Shown: in pieces, positions 46,157-54,924 of the stretch
Numbering within the stretch: the stretch's first letter is position 1
How the letters are laid out: each line of letters begins with the position of its first letter
Assembly: GCA_015055625.1 (NCBI GenBank)
Contig: SVHU01000002.1
Coordinates: 62,001 to 126,000, forward strand
Source of the DNA: Clostridiales bacterium
Lineage (GTDB): Bacteria; Bacillota; Clostridia; Christensenellales; Pumilibacteraceae
Direction of reading: 5' to 3'
DNA: 64,000 bases
Position numbers and translations under genes: made by a program
Notes under the pieces: generated by a model
The model's database searches: none
Seen by the model: the letters and a program-made list of their open reading frames with translations, nothing else
What the model was told of the DNA's origin: nothing

Positions 46157-48547
46157 TTAGATAACCAACGACTCGGTGTTAGATCCGATTGTAAAATCGT
46201 ATTCCCCTGAAGTTAGTCCGTTCACAATCAAAATCGAGTTTGCTTGCTTTGTAAGAGTTGTTTCAAATACAGCAACACCATCTTTTTTGATTGAAATCGT
46301 AGTTCCTACACTTAGCATTTTGTCAAGCGCAATTAGTAAACTTTTTGATGTTACGCTACTAAAGTTTACTGCTTTATCTTTGAGCGCTACTGCTCCTATT
46401 TTTCCGCCAGTTACTATTGCTGTTCCGTTATAATTGAGCACTTTAGCGCCAAGCGACGAACCAACTATTGAAAGTTCTCCTCCCGAAATTTTAACGTTAC
46501 CTTTACTATCAAGCGCATTATCTTCCACATCCAAGCTAATTGTTCCGCCCGCTATATTTATAAAGCATGCATGATCGTTTGCAACAGGTGTAGTGGTAGT
46601 TTCATTTATACTATCTCCCACTTCTTCTGTTGCCTTAAGACCGTCTTGCACTGACTTAATCGTAACCGTTCCGCTCTTTATCGTAACTGATTCGCCCTTA
46701 AGTCCGTCCGAGCAAACAAGCGAAGTGATTGTAGCATTATCTACAACTATTGCCTTATCCACGTCGATAGCATCTTTATTTGACGAAAGGTTTAATACGC
46801 CACCGCCTATATGAACTGACGAAGATCCGTGAAGAGCATCCTCACTTGCATCAATGGTAATGCTTCCACCGCTTATAAACATATCACCCGTTGCCTTAAT
46901 GCCCTTTGCAGACGTTAGTAACGGATCAGAAACAACAGTACTTCCACCACCTGACTTGATATTAATAGTTCCGCCAAGCACCTCAAAAGCTCCGCTAGCT
47001 TGTATTCCGTCCTTTTTAGACGTAATATTAAGCGATCCGCTGTTCATAAAGAAGTATCCCTTAGTTGCATCTTCGAGATTTTCTATTGTTGCACCATCGT
47101 TGTTTACAGACGTTAACGTTACGTTTGCATTCGTTATACTAAAGCAATCGTTTGCATCAATAGCTCTTGCAGTTGCGTTTACAGTAAGCGTACCGCCTGT
47201 TACTCTAAGATTATCCTTTGCAACGATACCCTTTTTAACGCTTGTTATAGTCAAACTTCCGCTTCCCTTAATTGTAAGATTAGCTCTTGTAAAAATGGTA
47301 GCGTCTACTCCATCTTCATCAGTTTCGGGAAATGCTCCAGTAGAATCAAACGAGTTTTCCCCCTCTAAGTACAAGAACACTTTCTTTGCGCTCTTTACGT
47401 ACAAAGGAGCTTTTCCGTTGTTAGTAAGTTTTGCATTTTGCAAAACAATGTATACATTATCGGATTTTACGGTATCATTTACTACTATTTGAGCTGTTGA
47501 AGTTATCTTGGAATTACCCTTGATATAATACGAACCTGCAGAACTTATTGTGATAACACCGCTAGAATCCACTTTTGCATTTGCGCCGTTAGAAGTTGCT
47601 CCACTTGCCGATAGCGTTACCGTTACGGGGCTTATTGGAGTGTGGCTTGCTTCTAAATCCTTATTAGAGAAAGCATCAGCCTCTAAGGGCACGTTTACTA
47701 AAGCTGGGTATGCTGTGTTTAGCGTTGGAATACCAGTATTTCCTACAACGGAAGTAGTAAAGGTAAACTTGGGTTTGTGGATAATAAAAGTTGCGGTAAG
47801 TACTCTATCCTGATATCCATCTAAGCTGATTGTGGCAACAACCTCATACTCGCCCTCTTCCGTAACTCCGTCTGTGTTTATACCATTATACGTGTACTTT
47901 ACGCTTGCGCCTTGTGGCAAGCCTTCGACTTGAAGCGAATGTTTTTGTCCGTCGTAAATAATTGTATCGCCTTTTAACGAAACGCCTATTATTTCGTCTT
48001 TTTGAGCAATCAACAATGTTGCGAAAAGGTTTTTAGTTTTATACCCCTTTTTAGAAACAACAGCCATAACGTCATAGCTACCAATCTCAACAGCTCCATC
48101 TATTCTTTCGCCGTTATAAGTATAAATTATGGTTGCCCCCTCTGGCGCACCCTCGACTTGAAGCGAATGTTTTTGTCCGTCATAAACAAATTCTTTATTG
48201 TCTAGTCTTATACCAACCATTTCTTGTGGTTCTAAAATCGTAAGCGTTGCAGTAAGAGTTTTCGTTGTGTAACCGGATTTACTCACCTTTGCTACAACAT
48301 CGTACACACCCTCTTCCATAACCCCGTCGGCTTTTATTCCATTAAACGTGTATGACACGCTTGCGCCGTCAATTAATCCGTCCACTTCTAGCGTATATTT
48401 ATCGCCAGTATAAACTACGGTTTTATCATCCATCGACAAGCCTGAAAACTGCTTAGAGGACGACGAACACGCAAAAACTGGCGCGCACGCGATTGCAAGC
48501 GCTATTAACGAACATAATATTATTTGCCAAAACTTATTTCTTTTCAT
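46157..48547 (-). CDS. Secreted carbohydrate-binding/beta-helix lipoprotein (DUF4353-like) with three N-terminal repeats
   Basis: A 796-residue exported protein. The signal peptide (residues 1-26) ends VFAC, a possible lipobox with Cys27. Three repeats of about 75 residues follow (about 36-108, 111-185, 187-262), each with V-Y-x-G-x-K/H-x-L-x-V-x-G, Y-x-Y/F-N-G and G-x-Y-x-V-x-A-x-V-S, resembling MBG/Ig-like surface modules. From about 285 a long region rich in VTLSASGA, KGSGSLTIT, ITSKKDGIQASG and GGTINIKSGGG steps looks like a right-handed beta-helix as in DUF4353 proteins. It lies downstream of DUF4956 and VTC genes, a grouping seen in other Clostridia. Likely anchored outside the membrane; role unknown. 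Confidence 0.85.
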   Translation of the reverse strand: MKRNKFWQIILCSLIALAIACAPVFACSSSSKQFSGLSMDDKTVVYTGDKYTLEVDGLIDGASVSYTFNGIKADGVMEEGVYDVVAKVSKSGYTTKTLTATLTILEPQEMVGIRLDNKEFVYDGQKHSLQVEGAPEGATIIYTYNGERIDGAVEIGSYDVMAVVSKKGYKTKNLFATLLIAQKDEIIGVSLKGDTIIYDGQKHSLQVEGLPQGASVKYTYNGINTDGVTEEGEYEVVATISLDGYQDRVLTATFIIHKPKFTFTTSVVGNTGIPTLNTAYPALVNVPLEADAFSNKDLEASHTPISPVTVTLSASGATSNGANAKVDSSGVITISSAGSYYIKGNSKITSTAQIVVNDTVKSDNVYIVLQNAKLTNNGKAPLYVKSAKKVFLYLEGENSFDSTGAFPETDEDGVDATIFTRANLTIKGSGSLTITSVKKGIVAKDNLRVTGGTLTVNATARAIDANDCFSITNANVTLTSVNNDGATIENLEDATKGYFFMNSGSLNITSKKDGIQASGAFEVLGGTINIKSGGGSTVVSDPLLTSAKGIKATGDMFISGGSITIDASEDALHGSSSVHIGGGVLNLSSNKDAIDVDKAIVVDNATITSLVCSDGLKGESVTIKSGTVTIKSVQDGLKATEEVGDSINETTTTPVANDHACFINIAGGTISLDVEDNALDSKGNVKISGGELSIVGSSLGAKVLNYNGTAIVTGGKIGAVALKDKAVNFSSVTSKSLLIALDKMLSVGTTISIKKDGVAVFETTLTKQANSILIVNGLTSGEYDFTIGSNTESLVI

Positions 48548-48656
48548 TGTTTTATCCTTTTGATTGGGAAAATTATTAGTCTTTTTATAATATATACAAC
48601 TTACACAAGCATTTTATTGTATGATGTTATAAATTTGAATATAATCATTTAAGACA

Positions 48657-48692
48657 ATTAACAACGGGCACAAATATTGTCCGTTGTTAATT
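48657..48692. terminator. Strong hairpin between DUF4956 and the beta-helix gene
   Basis: AATTAACAACGG and CCGTTGTTAATT form a 12-base perfect stem. The T-tract is only on the plus-strand side, so as a minus-strand terminator for DUF4956 it is atypical; it could instead protect or process the message. Confidence 0.6.
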
Positions 48693-48708
48693 CTTTTTCT
48701 ATTGAATA

Positions 48709-49431
48709 TTAAAGTACTGGTACTTCCAAAATATCCTCTTCAATCATAACTTCCAAGTTACCATTTCTGCAACGAATTGCATCGATAAGCTCTTTTTCTT
48801 CCTCTTTGTTGTTAAGAACAATACGATATGTAATTTTGAACATACTTCCCATATTGGTGGTTTTAACCTTTACGGTTTCACACGCTGAAGTGTATCTTTC
48901 CCACAAATCGTCAAACATATGAGTATAGTTGAGATCTTCAGGAATAGTTACTCTCATAAGACGCGTAACCTTCTTTTTCTTATGCTCCCAAATATTAATC
49001 ATACTAAACAAGAAGAATCCGCCAGTAAGTAAAATCATAAAGATTATTCCGTAAGCAACGTATCCCATACCGAAAGCAAAACCACCCGACATGGTAATAA
49101 AGATTGCGCCGATTTCTTCCGCGCTACCTTGAGCTGAACGGAAACGAACAAGCGAGAACGCACCTGCAACGGCAAGACCTACGCCAGCTGCTCCCGAAAT
49201 TGTTCCTAAATGACCGTTTACGGTAATGATGATAATTGAAACTATACAAGGCAAAAGCGCACTTACGACAAAGAACTTCTTTGTGGACTTAATCTTGTAG
49301 GACACTATCCACGAAAACAAAAATCCACACGCTAAAGCGGCAATTACACTTATAAAAATTTCAATAGCGCGATTATCCGCGTTTTGAAAAACCGAATCAA
49401 ATAAAGTATACTTATCAAATAACGTTACCAA
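48709..49431 (-). CDS. DUF4956 membrane protein
   Basis: A 240-residue protein with four hydrophobic segments in its first 150 residues, including GAAGVGLAVAGAFSLVRFRSAQGSAEEIGAIFITMSGGFAFGMGY, the conserved DUF4956 core, and a cytoplasmic C-terminal domain ending EVMIEEDILEVP. Translation starts at a TTG inside the VTC gene end, with GGAGG 8 bases before it, so it is coupled to the VTC gene (17-base overlap). DUF4956 commonly accompanies VTC-domain polymerases; a channel or membrane partner role is inferred. Confidence 0.87.
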   Translation of the reverse strand: MVTLFDKYTLFDSVFQNADNRAIEIFISVIAALACGFLFSWIVSYKIKSTKKFFVVSALLPCIVSIIIITVNGHLGTISGAAGVGLAVAGAFSLVRFRSAQGSAEEIGAIFITMSGGFAFGMGYVAYGIIFMILLTGGFFLFSMINIWEHKKKKVTRLMRVTIPEDLNYTHMFDDLWERYTSACETVKVKTTNMGSMFKITYRIVLNNKEEEKELIDAIRCRNGNLEVMIEEDILEVPVL

Positions 49432-50143
49432 CTTTCTCTACCTCCAAGGTGTTTTGCTTTAATATTTCTCTTGCGTATGCAGTTCCATACTTTGAAAAAG
49501 ATGCTTTGTACAGTTTATGCTTACTCAAAATTTTAACTAACCATAAGGGAAATGCGTCAACCGACGACTTAACTTCCCACATAATTTTTCCACCGTCCAA
49601 CAAGTGTATACCGTCTAATCCGCTAGATAAATTAAGTCTGTCCGTGCGGTATCTTACATTTCTATCAAACGTCATTCTAAGATCAGTTCCGTCCTGATAA
49701 TACGCCGTTCTATCATATAGTATCATCATTGACGGACGTAAATTTTTGTAAAAACTCCTACAATACTCGAGTTCTCTACCTATTTGTCCCTTATCACTCT
49801 TAAGTCCACTAATAAAAAAATCTCTAGCTTCTTTATGAGGCAAGGAAATTCTACGCTTAAAAACTACGCCGAACGCTTTTTTCTTTATCTCTAAGTAAAC
49901 TTTATCATTTTCGCTTGCCAAACCGTAGCTTCTCACCCTTATTTTTTCCTTATATTCGGGCTTGTCAATAGATCTGCGAATAAGTAGATAATCAGGGGTA
50001 TCATAGTACAAACTTTGGATCGTGCTTTCGCCGTATTTATCCATTTTCATATACGGAGAAATTTCCTCCAAAACAGTTTTATGCTGTTCGGGAGTAAGTA
50101 TAAACTTGATTTCGTAACGTTTAAATACGAACTCACTCATCAT
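49415..50143 (-). CDS. VTC-domain polyphosphate polymerase
   Basis: A 242-residue protein with the VTC tunnel-fold signature. Residues that bind phosphate and metal in yeast Vtc4 have clear counterparts: Glu11 and Lys13 (RYEIKF), Lys67/Arg69/Arg71 (KIRVRSYG), Glu85/Lys87 (YLEIKKK), Arg145 (ILYDRTAYY), Arg161, Glu190 (IMWEVKSS) and the Lys218 region (SFSKYGTAY). The core appears catalytically competent to make inorganic polyphosphate from NTP. There is no SPX or TM domain of its own; the coupled DUF4956 protein may supply the membrane part. Confidence 0.9.
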   Translation of the reverse strand: MMSEFVFKRYEIKFILTPEQHKTVLEEISPYMKMDKYGESTIQSLYYDTPDYLLIRRSIDKPEYKEKIRVRSYGLASENDKVYLEIKKKAFGVVFKRRISLPHKEARDFFISGLKSDKGQIGRELEYCRSFYKNLRPSMMILYDRTAYYQDGTDLRMTFDRNVRYRTDRLNLSSGLDGIHLLDGGKIMWEVKSSVDAFPLWLVKILSKHKLYKASFSKYGTAYAREILKQNTLEVEKVGNVI

Positions 50144-50176
50144 TTTCTCCTACATGCTTAATTGTCTATCTTCTAG

Positions 50177-50205
50177 ATTATACACTATTTTAATTTATTT
50201 TGCAA
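50177..50205 (-). promoter_or_regulatory. Promoter of the VTC-DUF4956 operon
   Basis: TTGCAA (50205-50200), 17 bases, TATAAT (50182-50177) on the minus strand, followed by AGGAGAAA before the VTC start. Confidence 0.75.
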
Positions 50206-50277
50206 TAGTTTTTGTTAAAATAATAATAAAATTATTAATTAATTTATCGCAAAAATTTTATTTTGATTTTTTAGCAT

Positions 50278-50320
50278 ACAAAAAACGCCAAACGCTATAT
50301 TTTAGGTCTGACGTTTTTTA
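50278..50320 (-). terminator. Terminator of the glycogen/GH13 transcript
   Basis: AAACGTCAGAC pairs with GTTTGGCGTTT on the minus strand (one or two G-U pairs) and runs into TTTTTT, directly after the GH13 stop. Confidence 0.85.
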
Positions 50321-50323
50321 TTT

Positions 50324-52126
50324 TTAACATTTAATTATTATTGCGCTATACGGAGAAAGCGCGCTTACGTCGCTGTTTGTAACCTCATCGTGTACAATTT
50401 TATCCAACACGTACTCAGTTTTTTGAGCATTTGCAATAACCTTGATAGTTTCACCGTTAGCTATTCTTTCATAGATAAGTAGTCCATTTTTTGCAATTAT
50501 CGGATTGTATAACCCCTCTGCTAAAACGTTTGCGTTGTCGCTTCTTACCTTACCTAAAGTACGGAAAAACTCGATAAGATCTTTATCTTCCTTACCCCAT
50601 GGATAGCATCGTCTGTTAAACGGATCTTCATAACCTTCAAGCCCAGCTTCGTCGCCGTAAAAAACCAGCGGAACACCAGGGAGAGTATACTGTAACACAG
50701 TGGCAAGCTTTAACTTTTCTATTGCTTGTGCTCTATCGCTAATATGCCTTGTAGCCCTTTCATCGCGATCGGAAGGAACTTTGTCAGTTGAAAGGGCGGT
50801 TAAAGCTCTTACAGTATCGTGAGTTCCTATCATATTCATAAGCGAATCGTTAACATCTTTGGGATAGTGGTCAACAATCGAAATAACCGTTCGGTTTAGT
50901 CTTTGAGCATCGCCGTTTAGTATAAACTCCAAAATATCCGCCTTGAAAGGATAGTTTGTTACGCTTTCTAGCTCTCTGCCCCAAAAATACTTACGGCGCA
51001 CAGAGTACGCAACCTTGGTTACAGCGTCTTCCCAAACCTCGCCTAAAACGATTGCTTTGGGATTTATGGTTTTTACACGCTTGGTAAGGTTTTGTAAGAA
51101 TATATCGGGAAGCTCGTCCGCAACGTCCAATCTCCATCCGCCTATACCCATTTTTGTATACTTGGCAATAATTCCGTTTTCGCCGTTAATATAATCGTTG
51201 TACGTTTCCTCGGTTTCCACAACGTTTGGAAGCGTATTTATACCCCACCAACACTCATAATCGTCGGGATATGAGCGGAACGTATACCATTTGTAGTACG
51301 GACTGTCCTTACCCGAGTACGCACCAAGCGTAGGATAGTTGCCGTACTTATTAAAATACAAGCTATCGTCGCCAGTGTGAGAAAACACTCCGTCGAGCAT
51401 AATCTTTATTCCTCTATCCTTTGCCTTTTTTATAAGGTTTTTCAGATCTTCTTCCGTTCCAAAATCGGGATCAACCATAGAATAGTCGCCAGTATCGTAC
51501 TTGTGGTTAGATTTTGCCTTGAAAATAGGATTAAGGTATATGCACGTTACGCCCAAGCTTTTAAGATAGTCGAGCTTGCTTATAACTCCCGAAAGGTTTC
51601 CTCCGAAAAAGTCGTTATTTCTGACTACACCCTTTTTATCGGGCTTATAATAAGGAACACCGTACCAATCATCTCTATACACCGCGTCCGCTTGCGTTTT
51701 ATTACGTTCTACCGCGCAAAATCTATCCACCATTATTTGGTAGATAAGTCCGCCTCTTAGCGTATCGGACGACTCGTACACTCGCTCTCTTGCAAGCATA
51801 ATCCAATCCTCGCCGTAATGGAACACGGGAGTAAGGTCGGGGGAAGCGAAAATATTAAAGTATCCTCCGCCATACTGACGCACTTCAAAGTGATAGAAGT
51901 ATAGTCCTACGCTTGTAATGGGCATATCCACACAATAGCAATCGTTTTCGGTATACATACGGTAGTACATCTTAGCTTCGTTCTCTTTTTTCAGAACAAA
52001 GTATACGCTTTCGATATCGTCGCGCTCCGTTATGCGGATTTTTATTATAAAGTTTTCGTTTACCGTAACTGCGCCCACAGGTAATTTATACTCGGGACTA
52101 TACGGCTTGTAAAATAATTCTCTCAT
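50324..52126 (-). CDS. Glycoside hydrolase family 13 alpha-amylase/neopullulanase-like
   Basis: About 600 residues from ATG 52126; an in-frame TTG at 52165 lies inside a strong hairpin and is less likely. An N-terminal beta domain (about 1-125) precedes the TIM barrel with GGLIYQIMVDRF, LNPIFKAKSNHKYDTGDY, the nucleophile Asp in GWRLDVADE, the acid/base Glu in VLGEVWED and MIGTHDTVRA. There is no signal peptide, so it acts inside the cell, probably on maltodextrins released from glycogen. It is the last gene of the glycogen run, separated from glgP by a hairpin. Confidence 0.93.
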   Translation of the reverse strand: MRELFYKPYSPEYKLPVGAVTVNENFIIKIRITERDDIESVYFVLKKENEAKMYYRMYTENDCYCVDMPITSVGLYFYHFEVRQYGGGYFNIFASPDLTPVFHYGEDWIMLARERVYESSDTLRGGLIYQIMVDRFCAVERNKTQADAVYRDDWYGVPYYKPDKKGVVRNNDFFGGNLSGVISKLDYLKSLGVTCIYLNPIFKAKSNHKYDTGDYSMVDPDFGTEEDLKNLIKKAKDRGIKIMLDGVFSHTGDDSLYFNKYGNYPTLGAYSGKDSPYYKWYTFRSYPDDYECWWGINTLPNVVETEETYNDYINGENGIIAKYTKMGIGGWRLDVADELPDIFLQNLTKRVKTINPKAIVLGEVWEDAVTKVAYSVRRKYFWGRELESVTNYPFKADILEFILNGDAQRLNRTVISIVDHYPKDVNDSLMNMIGTHDTVRALTALSTDKVPSDRDERATRHISDRAQAIEKLKLATVLQYTLPGVPLVFYGDEAGLEGYEDPFNRRCYPWGKEDKDLIEFFRTLGKVRSDNANVLAEGLYNPIIAKNGLLIYERIANGETIKVIANAQKTEYVLDKIVHDEVTNSDVSALSPYSAIIIKC

Positions 52127-52144
52127 AATAGTTTCTTGTAAAAA

Positions 52145-52183
52145 ATGAGTTAAGAAAGGGGACAAATAAACCCCCTTTCTTAA
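52145..52183 (-). terminator. Strong hairpin between glgP and the GH13 gene
   Basis: TTAAGAAAGGGG and CCCCTTTCTTAA form a 12-13 base stem on the minus strand with a 9-base loop, followed by CTCATTTTTT. It lies directly before the GH13 ATG and may terminate most glgP transcripts or stabilise the upstream mRNA. Confidence 0.75.
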
Positions 52184-52271
52184 AATGTTGTTAATATTGT
52201 TTTGAATTTGAAATTAAGAATAACTAAAAGTTAAGTTTTGCTTCAGTAGGCACACCCAAAAAAAAGGATTT

Positions 52272-52370
52272 ATTGCGAGTTAGAGAAGCAAACGAGGTTC
52301 TACCTGCAGGGCGTGTACTTAGCGTACACAACCAAAGGTAGGTTCTCGCTTGCGCACTATAACGACGCAA
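52272..52370. repeat. Structured element, diverged copy 3 (candidate RNA)
   Basis: This is related to 1683-1782. The core (52293-52348) folds as CGAG/CTCG, GTT/GTT loop, CTACCT/AGGTAG, loop GCAGGGC/AACCAA, GTGTAC/GTACAC with loop TTAGC. All helices differ from the other copies by paired changes, while the internal loops are identical. An outer TTGCG/CGCAA pair is also possible. It sits in the 3' region of glgP. The 216-base gap otherwise holds only the hairpin before GH13. Confidence 0.78.
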
Positions 52371-52381
52371 GAAAGACTTTT

Positions 52382-54796
52382 TTATTCTTCTACGGTTTCT
52401 AAGTTCCAGATATTCTTAGCATACTCGCGAATACTTCTGTCAGATGCAAAAATTCCGGACTTTGCAATGTTGTTAAGAGCCATCTTGTTCCAACGCTGTT
52501 TGTCGGCATACGCTTTATCCATATCGGTATAAGCGCGCATATAGTCGCCAAAATCCTTAAGACACATATAGGGATCTGCAACGAAGTTAGAACCAGTTAC
52601 AAGATAGGATGCAATATCAGCAAAGGACTGACCTGCAAAACCGATATTAAGCGCGTCGATAATTCTACGAAGTCTGGGCGAAGAAGAATACAATGCTGAT
52701 GCGTTGTAGCCTTGCTTCCACTGTTCGTCAACCTCGTGCGACTTAAGACCAAAGGTAAAGATATTGTCGTTGCCTACGTTTTCCATAATTTCTACGTTTG
52801 CGCCGTCTACCGTACCTAAAGTGATTGCACCGTTAAGCATAAACTTCATGTTAGAAGTTCCACTCGCTTCCTTTCCTGCAAGCGAGATTTGTTCGCTGAT
52901 TTCGGAAGCGGGAATAAGGTGTTCGGCCTTTGTTACGTTGTAGTTTTCTACAAAGTAAACGTCAAGTTTATCTTTGATATTCTTTTGACTTCTAATCTCT
53001 TGAGAAAGACAATTAATAAGGCAAATTATACGCTTTGCGTGATAGTATCCGCCTGCCGCCTTTGCTCCGAAGATAAAGGTTTGTGGGGTAACTTCCTTGT
53101 TGGGATTTTCCTTAATATCAATATAAAGATCAATTATCTTAAGCACGTTAAGAAGCTGTCTTTTATACTCGTGAAGACGCTTGATCTGAGTGTCAAATCT
53201 AGAGTTAGGATTGAGCGTTACACCCATAGTCTTTTTAACGTACTTAGCGAAATCATCCTTATTGCTCTGCTTAATTTGACCGATTTTCTCGAGTACGTTT
53301 GCGTCATTTTCGAACTCAAGAAGCTTTATGAGCTGGCTTGCGTCCTTTTTGTAACCGTCGCCGATAAGAGAATCGATAAACTTAGTAAGAGCAGGGTTTG
53401 CCTGACAAAGCCATCTTCTGTGAGCAATACCGTTTGTAACGTTGGTAAAGCGAAGAGGAAGAATGTCGTGGAAATCCTTGAATACGCTGTCCTTGATTAT
53501 CTCGGAATGAAGAGCGGATACGCCGTTAATGGAGTGAGAACCGATAACTGATAGGTTAGCCATTCTTACCTGACCGTTGCCAAGAACGCACATTCTTGCA
53601 ATCTTGTCTTCGTAGCAGTCGGTATGCTCTCCGCAAAATCTTGCGTCAATTTCCTTGATAATCTTGTATATACGGGGAAGTCTTGTCTTAACAAGATCCT
53701 CGCCCCACTTTTCCAAAGCTTCAGCCATAACCGTGTGGTTGGTGTAAGCAATGGTGTTTATAGTCATATACCACGCTCTCTCCCAAGCATATCCATACTC
53801 GTCCAAAAGCAGACGCATCATTTCGGGAATTGCAAGAGCAGGGTGTGTATCGTTAATGTGAATAGCAACTTTTTCGTGAATATTATCAAGCGTTCCGTAT
53901 ACTTTGAGGTGATCCTTGAAAATGGACTGCAAGCTTGCGCTACAAAGGAAATACTGCTGTGTAAGACGAAGCTGTTTTCCCTCGAAGTGATCGTCGGAAG
54001 GATAGAGAACTTTGGTTATAAGCTGAGCTTCATTCTCCGCTCTCATAGCCGTTACGTAGTCGCCTTGCGTGAACGACTTCATATCGAAAGTATTTTGCGT
54101 GGTTGCTCTCCATAAACGGAGAACTGAAACGCCGTTACTATCATATCCGCTAGTCATAACGTCACATGGAATTGCTTCTACTACCGTTGCATCAACGTGC
54201 TCAGTCTTTAGCTTTCCGCTTTCCCAATGTTCGATAACTCTTCCGCCAAACTTTACGGTAAAGTGCTTGTCGGATCTAGGCATCATCCAAGCTTCTCCGC
54301 TGTCAAGCCATAAATCGGGAAGCTCAACCTGCTGATTATCTACTATCTTTTGCTTAAAAAGTCCATACTCATAACGAAGCGAGAATCCCATCGCAGGGTA
54401 GTTTTCGGTTGCAAGAGCGTCCATAAAGCACGCTGCAAGTCTACCAAGACCGCCGTTACCCAAGCCAGCGTCAGACTCAAGTTCATACATCTCGTCAAGA
54501 TCGGTTCCAAAGCCCTTAAGAGCTTTTCTGAACTTGCTTTCAATGCCAAGATTAAAAAGATTGTTTCTCAAGCTTCTTCCGATAAGGAATTCCATGCAAA
54601 GGTAATAAACGCGCTTTTTCTGCTTTCTTGCAATCTCCGCGTTATTTACCTGTTTTTTCTTAAGCAAAATGTCACGAATTACAATAACTGCAGCCTTGTA
54701 CATTTGCATAGGCGTTGCGTTTTTGTGTGACGTTGCAAAATACTTAGTTAGTTTGTCTTCGATTAGTTCTTGAATTTTTGTTATAGTTATATCCAT
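52382..54796 (-). CDS. glgP: Glycogen/starch phosphorylase
   Basis: An 804-residue GT35 enzyme releasing glucose-1-phosphate from glycogen ends. It has the RVYYLCMEFLIGRSLRNNLFNLG start, NGGLGRLAACFMDALA, the IKRLHEYKRQLLN segment and, near the C-terminus, the PLP-lysine motif EASGTSNMKFMLNGAITLGTVDGANVEI. Length is normal. It follows glgA on the minus strand, in a biosynthesis-plus-degradation cluster. Confidence 0.97.
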   Translation of the reverse strand: MDITITKIQELIEDKLTKYFATSHKNATPMQMYKAAVIVIRDILLKKKQVNNAEIARKQKKRVYYLCMEFLIGRSLRNNLFNLGIESKFRKALKGFGTDLDEMYELESDAGLGNGGLGRLAACFMDALATENYPAMGFSLRYEYGLFKQKIVDNQQVELPDLWLDSGEAWMMPRSDKHFTVKFGGRVIEHWESGKLKTEHVDATVVEAIPCDVMTSGYDSNGVSVLRLWRATTQNTFDMKSFTQGDYVTAMRAENEAQLITKVLYPSDDHFEGKQLRLTQQYFLCSASLQSIFKDHLKVYGTLDNIHEKVAIHINDTHPALAIPEMMRLLLDEYGYAWERAWYMTINTIAYTNHTVMAEALEKWGEDLVKTRLPRIYKIIKEIDARFCGEHTDCYEDKIARMCVLGNGQVRMANLSVIGSHSINGVSALHSEIIKDSVFKDFHDILPLRFTNVTNGIAHRRWLCQANPALTKFIDSLIGDGYKKDASQLIKLLEFENDANVLEKIGQIKQSNKDDFAKYVKKTMGVTLNPNSRFDTQIKRLHEYKRQLLNVLKIIDLYIDIKENPNKEVTPQTFIFGAKAAGGYYHAKRIICLINCLSQEIRSQKNIKDKLDVYFVENYNVTKAEHLIPASEISEQISLAGKEASGTSNMKFMLNGAITLGTVDGANVEIMENVGNDNIFTFGLKSHEVDEQWKQGYNASALYSSSPRLRRIIDALNIGFAGQSFADIASYLVTGSNFVADPYMCLKDFGDYMRAYTDMDKAYADKQRWNKMALNNIAKSGIFASDRSIREYAKNIWNLETVEE

Positions 54797-54924
54797 AACG
54801 CTCCTCGTTGTGTTTTAGGTTACGTGCGTTTTCTGCCACACGCCCGTCTTTCTTCCACTACCCGCAGGATAAAGACGAAAAAACTTCGGTTTTTTATTAA
54901 GTTGTAAAAGAATGACAGTGATTC

